Below, piece after piece: positions 7,653 to 14,900 of a stretch of 20,913 nt of DNA. Below the pieces are notes generated by a model that was not told where the DNA came from, made no database searches, and saw only the letters and a list, made by a program, of their open reading frames with translations. Each line of letters begins with the position of its first letter. Positions within the stretch are counted from its first letter, which is position 1. The translations under genes and the position numbers were made by a program. Location of the stretch: NCBI GenBank assembly GCA_002332905.1, contig DDAM01000055.1:5405-26317 (forward strand). Reading direction: 5' to 3'. Origin of the DNA: Firmicutes bacterium UBA2058 (lineage in GTDB: Bacteria; Bacillota; Clostridia; Tissierellales; Sedimentibacteraceae).

Positions 7653-7948
7653 TTAAATATTAAAATCCTCTGATTTAAAATTACTGTAATAACGTCCTTT
7701 AGCTGCTGTAAATTTTAAACACAGTAATCTGAGTCTGATACACCCTCATGATAATATTGAGTATCGCCCTCACGCCAGATACGTTCTGAAGTATTTGTAG
7801 AAAACCAAAATGTTTTTATTCCTTCTCGTTCTCTTGGCTGGAGCATAGCTTTTGTGATAGGATACCCTTCTTCGTCAACATAACATATTTGTGTTAATGT
7901 AGCTTTATCAATTAAATTGCTTATTGTTTTTTCCGTATCTCTCATCAT
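7653..7948 (-). pseudogene. Pyridoxamine 5'-phosphate oxidase-like protein, degraded
   Basis: The first frame (7715-7948, 77 codons) begins like small general-stress FMN-binding proteins of the PPOX fold: VDEEGYPITKAML followed by GIKTFWFSTNTS. After NTSER it jumps straight to IWREGDTQYYHEGV and DSDYCV, motifs that in full-length relatives lie some 35-40 residues further on, so the central part with the NPK and RFFRG regions is missing. The frame then stops, but the +1 frame continues as LKFTAAKGRYYSNFKSEDF to a stop at 7653, exactly the family's C-terminal motif; one T missing in a T-run explains the shift. The start (ATG 7948, GGAGG 8 bases before) is intact. This is a broken gene, and the short product is probably non-functional. 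Confidence 0.75.
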
Positions 7949-8016
7949 TTTGTATACCTCCTATTATATAAATAATTAATTTAACCTTATCTTTTTTAGC
8001 TTTTTTTACTAGCTAT

Positions 8017-8288
8017 TTAATCCAGAATTCTATCAACATCTATCAATACTTCAGTATGATGATGACCTGTCAAAGCTGAGAATAGAGTTCCTTGAACTTT
8101 AAAATTTCTAAAACATTATATCCTGGAGGTCCATAGTACATTCTTGTAATTAATGTGACTTCAATTATAGAAACACCTTGTTTTAAATAGTATTCTTTTT
8201 CTGTTTTAGAGCTTTCTGATACATTTAATTGTGAAACTACCGTTTCACGTTTTGAAGGTGTACTTATATCATCACATGAACATACCAT
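8017..8288 (-). pseudogene. DUF4431-like protein, degraded
   Basis: The upstream frame (8070-8288) ends with EVTLITRMYYGPPGY, and the shifted frame downstream reads KVQGTLFSALTGHHHTEVLI and DVDRILD to a stop at 8017. Both blocks match what I recall of DUF4431-type domains, where GPPGYG near the start and a GTLF..TGHHHT block near the end flank about 45 residues (from memory); that middle is absent. A one-base shift falls in a TTAGAAATTTTAAAG stretch near 8106. The 5' end also looks cut: the ATG at 8288 has no clear ribosome binding site, and a normal signal peptide is lacking. The family function is unknown. No database search was possible. Confidence 0.55.
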
Positions 8289-8297
8289 TTTTTATTA

Positions 8298-8450
8298 CTA
8301 CTCAACAAATACTTTCAAGCCCAAGCCCGTCAATAACTTCACATGCCCATTTTCCATAAACATATCCACGAGGCGAAAACTTATCTCATCACTTTTACCT
8401 GTCATTTCCCTCTTAAAATTCTTCGCATAAAAATTAGTTCTTATCATCAT
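8298..8450 (-). CDS. 50-aa hypothetical frame, possibly a C-terminal remnant
   Basis: An open frame that overlaps the last 17 bases of the upstream membrane-protein gene. Its first ATG at 8450 has no obvious ribosome binding site; an internal ATG at 8402 has AGAGGG only 2 bases before it. The product (ending LLTGLGLKVFVE) looks like normal soluble-protein sequence, but I do not recognise it. Next to two broken genes it may be the tail of a lost gene. Confidence 0.3.
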   Translation of the reverse strand: MMIRTNFYAKNFKREMTGKSDEISFRLVDMFMENGHVKLLTGLGLKVFVE

Positions 8451-8892
8451 GCTTATAATATGTATTATTGACTACCTTTAGCTTTCTAAGAGAAATGCAA
8501 TAAATTACTATATTTATTAAGGAAACAAGAATTAATATATGCAGTATTATATGATATAAGTCAGGTATGTAAGTATTAGAAGATGGTATTAGCTTTATAG
8601 TATCAGCAAAATAATTTATTTTTTCTTCTGAAGGTCCAAATATAGTAAAGTACCAATGTGATAAAAATTGAGTTAAAAACCACATAACAAGCCAACTCGC
8701 CAGTAAGTATTTCCCTATTTTTTCTTTAAAAATAAACCAGACAAATAAAATTAAAAATATAAGAAAAAATATACCATCATCACTATATGACCTAGTAACC
8801 AAAATGTTATCATAAATACTCATTCCAACCATATCTAAAAAAAACCATAATAGCAGGCACAAATTTGACACAAAACATATTTTTTTATTCAT
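8434..8892 (-). CDS. Small four-helix integral membrane protein
   Basis: 152 aa with four clear hydrophobic segments at about 5-27, 40-57, 62-83 and 107-132, joined by short loops, and a lysine-rich C-terminal tail (RKLKVV onward). It is tryptophan- and phenylalanine-rich (LLWFFLDMVGMS, LVMWFLTQFLSHWYF). No transporter or enzyme motif is visible, and similar short membrane proteins in Bacillota are uncharacterised as far as I know. The start at 8892 has GAGGTAATG just upstream. The gene looks intact, unlike the two broken genes downstream of it. A lone unit is likely, since the flanking frames are fragmentary. Confidence 0.7.
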   Translation of the reverse strand: MNKKICFVSNLCLLLWFFLDMVGMSIYDNILVTRSYSDDGIFFLIFLILFVWFIFKEKIGKYLLASWLVMWFLTQFLSHWYFTIFGPSEEKINYFADTIKLIPSSNTYIPDLYHIILHILILVSLINIVIYCISLRKLKVVNNTYYKHDDKN

Positions 8893-8961
8893 TCCATTAC
8901 CTCATAACCTTCTTATTAGTTTATATAATCCTTTTGAATTCATGTAAGAATACTTTTCATT

Positions 8962-9057
8962 CTACATTATACGCATACTATTTGGCAAATAAAATAGGTG
9001 ATATACTTGAAATTCAGAACACGTGCCAGTTCTCGTCCAAGGGTAGACTTTCGGCAT
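8962..9057 (-). CDS. Possible 31-aa peptide or gene fragment
   Basis: ATG at 9057 follows AGGTAGGTG with suitable spacing and encodes MPKVYPWTRTGTCSEFQVYH and 11 more residues. It fills the gap between the beta-propeller gene and the membrane-protein gene. No family is recognised; it may be the start of a lost gene. Confidence 0.25.
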   Translation of the reverse strand: MPKVYPWTRTGTCSEFQVYHLFYLPNSMRIM

Positions 9058-9079
9058 TTTCACACCTACCTACTATATA

Positions 9080-9940
9080 TTAGCTTACTAAAGTATTAAA
9101 ACCAAGTTTAAAAGCATATACTCCTTGATTATCACTTCCATAGAGGGTGTTTTCATATAACAACACTCCTTTGTTGAATACTCCTGTAGGAAAATCAATG
9201 TTTCGTTTAAAATCTAAGGTTTCTTTATTCCAAAGTGAGATTTTATTAGAGTCTGCAACCACCACATCATCTTCAATAAAACCGATTATTTTTGCCATTC
9301 CTTTAACTGCTTTTTTTGCAGCACATAAAACTTCAAATGTTTCAATGTTTGTAGCTTTGATTGTCATATCCTGTGAGACTGTATAAATAACACCGTTATT
9401 CACGGCAACGCTATAAATATTTTTCTTATGAATGGGATTTTTTCTTCTCACTGACATTTTATTTATATTTACCTCAATTAGTTCACCTGTCACGCATCCC
9501 GCATAAATAAAGTCTTTAAATAATAAATAATCCCAAAAACTTGAATTGCATACATCGTAAAAGTTAATATTTATATTGTTTTTATTTGTCACAGCAATTT
9601 TTCCATTACGAATACTGATATAGGTATTTTGCTTATCAGTTCTAACACCACAAATATCTGAGGACAAATCTTTGCCAATACGGGTAGACTTAATTACATG
9701 TAAATTATCCTTTTGCAAAATATAATAATCGCAAAAATCAAAAAGATAAATAAAATTATCATCCACTGTAAACCCTCTTGATTTTCCGTCTTTATTAAAG
9801 ATAGTATTCTGTGATAATAAGCTCATGTCTCCAATGTTGTATTTAAGCATTTCTCGTTTACAACGTATCCATAAACAACTATCATAAATCACTATATTTA
9901 AACCATCATTTTCTAAGCTTAATATTTTATCTATAGACAT
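9080..9940 (-). CDS. Beta-propeller-like (WD40/YVTN-type) protein
   Basis: 286 aa, no signal peptide, so probably cytoplasmic. Successive 35-45-residue units end in strand-like patterns such as IYLFDF, NININFYD, IYSVAVNNGVIYTVSQD, KISLWNKETLD and LYGSDNQGVYAFKL, the rhythm of WD40-like blades. With about six or seven blades the whole protein could be one propeller, a fold normally used as a binding scaffold. No catalytic motif was seen, and the partner is unknown. The start at 9940 follows AAGGAG by 6 bases. It follows the broken GNAT-like gene on the same strand after 53 bp, with a hairpin between. Its frame is complete. Confidence 0.65.
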   Translation of the reverse strand: MSIDKILSLENDGLNIVIYDSCLWIRCKREMLKYNIGDMSLLSQNTIFNKDGKSRGFTVDDNFIYLFDFCDYYILQKDNLHVIKSTRIGKDLSSDICGVRTDKQNTYISIRNGKIAVTNKNNININFYDVCNSSFWDYLLFKDFIYAGCVTGELIEVNINKMSVRRKNPIHKKNIYSVAVNNGVIYTVSQDMTIKATNIETFEVLCAAKKAVKGMAKIIGFIEDDVVVADSNKISLWNKETLDFKRNIDFPTGVFNKGVLLYENTLYGSDNQGVYAFKLGFNTLVS

Positions 9941-9966
9941 ACTTGTTCTCCTTGGTATTTACTTTA

Positions 9967-9987
9967 AAATGTTATCGCACAACATTT
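9967..9987. other. Hairpin upstream of the beta-propeller gene
   Basis: AAATGTT (9967-9973) and AACATTT (9981-9987) flank a 7-base loop. A T-run follows on the plus strand and only TTTT on the minus strand. It could be a weak terminator of the GNAT-like remnant or an operator for the gene downstream. Confidence 0.3.
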
Positions 9988-9993
9988 ATTTTT

Positions 9994-10239
9994 TTATACA
10001 GTTTTACCATATAAAATTTCATTTGCCCATTCAATATCCATACTATCCATAACTACCCAAGCAGGATAATAACCACATTTTTCAGCGCTGTTTCCAAAAC
10101 AACACATTTTAAAGAACGGATGTAAAGTATCACTTCTTAATATAACAGTATTTTCATTTTTTAAAAAGTCATCTGCATCACATGAAATTTGTTTTGAAAA
10201 GTGTTGCATTAGTATATATGTAATTTCTTTATTTGTCAT
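9994..10239 (-). pseudogene. GNAT-type acetyltransferase remnant with internal deletion
   Basis: An 81-codon frame with a good start (GAGGTAAAATA before ATG 10239). The N-terminal part (NKEITYILMQHFSKQISCD, DADDFLKNENTVIL) resembles GNAT-family proteins whose members run to roughly 250 residues. After FFKMCCFGNSA it passes directly to GYYPAWVVMDSMDIEWANEI, which looks like the extreme C-terminus of the same family (P-W-V followed by a short helix). The acetyl-CoA-binding motif that should lie between is missing, so a functional enzyme is unlikely. The deletion kept the frame open. The family assignment is from memory of the N-terminal pattern; a short independent protein is the alternative. 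Confidence 0.45.
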
Positions 10240-10287
10240 TATTTTACCTCACTAAATAATTTAAAACACATTATATTAAGAAATTAA

Positions 10288-10758
10288 TTAACTTATAATT
10301 ATTTTAGTTTCATTGTTTTTGCTATTTAGTCTAAATTTTTCTGCCAACTTAATAAACATGGGATGTGCATATGGATAGGTCCAGTTATTAGGAAGTTCTT
10401 TAAAAAATTGAATTTTTTCTATTTCAAAATTAGGTAATTTCCCAATAACTTTTATATCTGCATAATATATTTGACCAAAGACTTCTTCGACACTTTCCAT
10501 ATCACTATCACTGCTTTTTGCACCATAATATCCAATTGGTTTAATCTTGAATTCTGTTGCTCCTGTTTCTTCCCATAGTTCTCTTTTTGCTGCTTGTTCT
10601 GATGTTTCTCCTTTATCTATGTGACCACCAGGGCATTCCCATGTATCTCTGCTTTTTTCCTTACACAATACCCATCGTCCTCTATACTTAGCTACAATAT
10701 CAACAAAGATTAATTTACTATTATCTATGATATAATCATACAAGTTTATCTCAACCAT
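10288..10758 (-). CDS. Nudix hydrolase
   Basis: 156 aa with a textbook Nudix box at 45-67: Gly45-x5-Glu51-x7-Arg59-Glu60-Leu61-x-Glu63-Glu64-x-Gly66, preceded by WECPGG. The length and the strands before the box (GRWVLCKEK) suggest a MutT/YtkD-like nucleotide-cleaning phosphohydrolase; the substrate cannot be read from sequence. It is only distantly similar to the Nudix protein at 7103-7543 (different flanks, intact Gly66), so the two are not a recent duplication. The start at 10758 has GGAGGTATGAA before it, and a good promoter lies 31 bases further upstream, so it is an independent unit. Confidence 0.92.
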   Translation of the reverse strand: MVEINLYDYIIDNSKLIFVDIVAKYRGRWVLCKEKSRDTWECPGGHIDKGETSEQAAKRELWEETGATEFKIKPIGYYGAKSSDSDMESVEEVFGQIYYADIKVIGKLPNFEIEKIQFFKELPNNWTYPYAHPMFIKLAEKFRLNSKNNETKIIIS

Positions 10759-10795
10759 TTCATACCTCCATTAAAAATTCAGATTTGTCAAATTA

Positions 10796-10824
10796 TTTAT
10801 ATAATTCACATGATGCTTTATCAA
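10796..10824 (-). promoter_or_regulatory. Promoter of the second Nudix gene
   Basis: On the minus strand TTGATA (10824-10819), a 17-base spacer and TATAAA (10801-10796). Predicted start near 10789, giving a 5' leader of about 30 bases. Confidence 0.6.
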
Positions 10825-10864
10825 AAATTCGATATTAATACTTTTTCTAAACTCTATGAATTAA

Positions 10865-10980
10865 TACAATTTTATACATCTAATGCCCGTGAAGTGATAT
10901 GGTCTGACTTATCAATCTCAACTTCACTCTTCTGACCTTCAACTTCATTACGTTGGAGATTGACTAAAAACTAAAGAATT
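10865..10980. other. Gap with imperfect inverted repeat and coding-like remnant
   Basis: TCAATCTCAAC (10912-10922) and GTTGGAGATTGA (10952-10963) form an inverted repeat with one bulge. On the minus strand a start-less frame of about 31 codons covers the same place (contains EVEIDKSDHITSRALDV). It lies just after the HD-domain gene. I cannot tell a weak terminator from a gene remnant here. Confidence 0.25.
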
Positions 10981-11562
10981 CTATTTATCAGTTTTTCTCA
11001 TAAGAACATATATATCATTTCCCGCCTTATTTTCAAAATATGCTTTTAATTCTAAATTCTTATTCCATTTTTCTGGTGGATATGAGCCATATCTTCTCTT
11101 TACATCCTTCATACGTTCTTCTATATCCATGATACCTTCTCCAGAAGCCAGACAATCACACAATTGAATTAGTCTGTCATAATCATCATATGTGAGTGAA
11201 TTCAATACTGTTTCCAATTCCTTTTGTTCCAACTCTGCTATATCAAAATTACCAATATAACAATTTATTTTTTGATTACAGAATGAATGTGTCAAACAGA
11301 TTCTTGCAACCTCATCATAACCCAGTTTCATCATATACTTGTAACCGTCATAAACATGCCCTAAATGCTTTATTCCAAATTTACGTCCAATATCATGTAA
11401 TAAGCCTAAAATATATGACTTTTCACCATCCAAATCATCACATACAATTGCTAGCTTCTTTGCACATTCTGCCACTATCCTACTATGATTACCCCATAAT
11501 CCTGGATTACATATTTCCGCCTCTTCTAAAATTCTTTCTGCTTCTTCTTTTGTTGGTAGCAT
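10981..11562 (-). CDS. HD-domain metal-dependent phosphohydrolase-like protein
   Basis: 193 aa. The HD superfamily signature is complete: His26 (NHSRIV), the His56-Asp57 pair in GLLHDIG, further histidines (His66, His69, His92) and the distal Asp136 in LIQLCDCLA. These coordinate one or two metal ions in phosphohydrolases acting on nucleotides or related phosphates. The arrangement matches small stand-alone HD hydrolases; the substrate is unknown. The start at 11562 has GGAGG 7 bases upstream. The gene stands between the second Nudix gene and the giant SLH gene with gaps on both sides, so it is probably monocistronic; I found no convincing promoter. Confidence 0.85.
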   Translation of the reverse strand: MLPTKEEAERILEEAEICNPGLWGNHSRIVAECAKKLAIVCDDLDGEKSYILGLLHDIGRKFGIKHLGHVYDGYKYMMKLGYDEVARICLTHSFCNQKINCYIGNFDIAELEQKELETVLNSLTYDDYDRLIQLCDCLASGEGIMDIEERMKDVKRRYGSYPPEKWNKNLELKAYFENKAGNDIYVLMRKTDK

Positions 11563-11824
11563 TTCTTTTCCTCCAATTTAACACCATGACATTTTTTAAT
11601 AACTTTATTCTAAAGCCATATTTATTTCTTTCATCATAAAACATTCTTGTTTTATTATTTAATTCTATAAACTGTGGTCTGGCTTGTTTACTGTGTGACT
11701 TTCTTTCCTGACTTTCCTACTTGCACACTCAAATAGTTTCCTTAATATATGAACATTTAAATAATATATAATATATTTTAACATATTAACTTATTTTTTT
11801 CCATATTTTTCATATGTTAATATT
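11563..11824. other. Gap between HD gene and SLH terminator
   Basis: AT-rich, without a gene I can support. It contains the inverted repeat TTAACATAT (11778-11786) / ATATGTTAA (11812-11820) with a 25-base spacer, which could be a protein-binding site or part of the transcription stop of the SLH gene. Confidence 0.35.
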
Positions 11825-11856
11825 AAAAAAGAGAGTAATAGAATGCTATTACCCTC
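11825..11856 (-). terminator. Terminator of the TetR-SLH operon
   Basis: On the minus strand GAGGGTAATAG (11856-11846), loop CATT and CTATTACTCTC (11841-11831), an 11-bp stem with one G-U pair, followed by TTTTTT (11830-11825). It lies 58 bases past the stop codon. Confidence 0.92.
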
Positions 11857-11914
11857 AGAATGTATTTATACCCGATACCATCTTATCCCCTTGATACTAA
11901 AAATTATTATAATA

Positions 11915-14900
11915 TTATGGGAGCATATCTTCTATAAATCTCTGCAATATTGCTGCTGTTTCAGCCCTTGTTGCATTGTCGGATGGAGCAAGAAGCATTC
12001 CTTCCTTTCCTTTTATAATATCTTTCCCAACTGCCCACTGCATTGCTGATAAAGCATAACCTGAAATTAAACCACTATCTTTATATGCATAAAGTTTTTC
12101 TCCAACTTCTGCATCATATCCCCTATATATAGCATATCTGTATAGTATGGTCGCAAGTTGTTCACGTGTTATAATTGTATCTGGACCAAATTCCGTCTCG
12201 CTGATACCAATTATAATACCGTTTTGCTGAGCCCATGCTACAGCTTCAGAATAATACTTTCCTTCTTCAACATCCACAAATGATGACTTCCCTAATGAAG
12301 GCTCACTTTCCAGCCTATGTAGAACAGTAATAAGCATTCCTCTTGTAAGGGGTATATTTGGTCCAAAGGTTTCACTTCCTATTCCACGCATCATCCCTTT
12401 TTCTACGACAAATTTAACAGCTTCATAAAACCAGTCTGTTTCTTTTACATCCTTAAATAAATTTACGTATATCTTATCATTTTCTTCCTTTTTGTAACTG
12501 TCTTTATCAGGTTCACTGTCTTCTCCTTCTGAAATGTCATCAATATATGAAACATCGTAGGATGCTCCCTCAATATCAAAGTTAAATATCGCACTGTGAG
12601 TTTCTTCACCTCCGATTGTCAACAGTTCTCCACTCGCCGCATCGCTGCCCTGAAATTGTTTTGTTCTAATTATTAATCCATTTTCATTTTTCAATTTCAC
12701 AACAATATTTCCATTTGTTATTTCATTCATGGAATTATTTAATACATCCACCTTTACATAGGTATGTCCGTTCTCAACTTTCATCATGCTAGTAATAGCA
12801 GTCTTTCCTGAATTTTTTTCAAGTAGACTTCTGATTTTTACATATTCATAATCATTAGATACATCTGCATCTTCAACAGCTACTCCGTTTTCCTCTAGCA
12901 CTGTAGTAAAAAATATCCTAGCTCCATCCTCGGGTATTTCTCCATCCTCGTTAAGTATTCCCTGCAAATCCTCTTCATCCAATAAGACATGCTTTATCAG
13001 CATACTGTCATTAATCATGTCAAGGCTCTCTGTATCAGATATAGTTTCTACCGCAATAGGCATGCCAGTGAAATCAGCGGTATTGTATGCATACAGCTTT
13101 ATTTCATGCTTCCCTGCCTTAAGCTTCGAGAATGATTTATTGTGAATGAGAATACTAAACATGCGCTCTCTTTCTGCCTCCTTGACAACATCAATACTAT
13201 GTATACCTACGTCCGGCACATCTATATCAAGCATTCCTAAAATCGTATCAACAGATGACTGATATTTGGCTGTTATGACATAATCAGGATTTTCAACAAC
13301 TGATGGTACTGTATAAGACACATTTAGATCCTTATAATCTCCAGGCATTATATAGCTTCCTTCTCCGAATTCATGGTAAACCCCCCCCAAATTTATACTT
13401 ACACTTTCTATCGGTTCAATTCCACTATTATATAGTCTGAAAACGACAGGAAGTTCTATGTCCGGAAGTATTTCTTTACAAGAATAATATATCCCCTCTG
13501 CATACAGCTTATTTGAAAAGGCTGTATTTGCATAAATCATCTTGCTGATTTTTTCTTCTGTCCCGTAATCCATAACTTGAAGTGTGAAATTTATACTCTC
13601 TGTGCCGTCAATGCAGGCATCGAAAAAATCCACGGCATTATACTCATCAAGTTCAAGAAGTTTTATTTCTGGTGATATTGACATACTATCCATACCTTTT
13701 TGTATGAATTTTCTTCCCAACAGCGAATATTTGTATTCTTCGTCCGATTCAAATTCGGGCTGAACCCACACAAATGATAAATCTTCTAAATTTTCTGCTC
13801 CCTTTACAAACTTAAAGTTGCTGTAATCTGCTGTTTTTAAAGCTTCTAACTCGTTTTCAAACTGCGTATAGATATTTCCGTTGCCGTCAACAGCAGTTAA
13901 TCTAATTGAACTAATGTTTTCGGTCTCGTTGGCTACTTCTGTATTCCATCCTATGATAAAACGTTCTATTTTATCAGGGAATACAACAGATGTTATGCGA
14001 GGGTTTTCGTCTCTTTGTTCATTGTCAGTGAGCCTTACATTGTTTATAATGTCACCATTCTCATCAATTATGGCACAATATATTTCAGTATTTCCCGTAT
14101 CATTTATATCAACTTCATAGGTTACGGCAGATGTTCCATCAGACAGCATCTTTGTGTTAAGGGATCTGACCTTGTCAATACTACCATCGTACAGGCATTT
14201 TTCCTCGCTCCATCCACTTTCGTCATACACGCGATACATTATATTGTCTCTACCATCAAAACTTAGAGGATTATCAATATCTCCAGCATACAAGCTTCTC
14301 CACGCAATTATAGCACGTCTTCCATCAGAGGCAATAACTGGAGACATATCAGGTGTCGAATTATAAGTCAAACGGGTTGTACTAAATCCAGTACCATCAT
14401 AGATACTTGCCATTATTTCCGTGCCGGACATGATTTTTTTGATATCCTCAATCGTTGCATTCTCTCCTGCTATGTATTCTTCTTCAACCATAACACGAGT
14501 CCACGCTGCGGCAGCCCCTTTAGCTGTTCCGTCAACCACTGCATCCATATCAGCATATTCAGATGAATCAATTTCTTCACCCTCAGGAAATAATCCACCG
14601 GATTTCAATGAGAAACATATTGCTGAATCATTTAAGTCTGTGCTACCCATATCAGATATATACACCATCATTTCACTATCGGTTGTCATCATAGGGTTTG
14701 AATATGGATAAGAATTTGACTGTATAATATTAGTGCCTCCTGATAAAAGCGCTCTTGCTCTCATCATATTCCACTTCCTGTCGTTAGCTAGATACGACCT
14801 GTCCTCAAATGAAATGGAGGTATTTCCGTCTGCCTCATACAGCAAATACATGTCTGCATCGCTATTCATGAATCCGCCATAGCCAGTTGAAAAACCGGTA

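Noticed and set aside
6187..11562. Small-gene array as an integron cassette array
   Set aside because: I found no repeated attC-like sites between the genes and no integrase; spacing and promoters vary from gene to gene.
11196..11639. A 147-codon plus-strand frame opposite the HD-domain gene
   Set aside because: The minus-strand frame has a complete HD motif and ribosome binding site; the plus-strand frame is low-complexity and hydrophobic from antisense codons.
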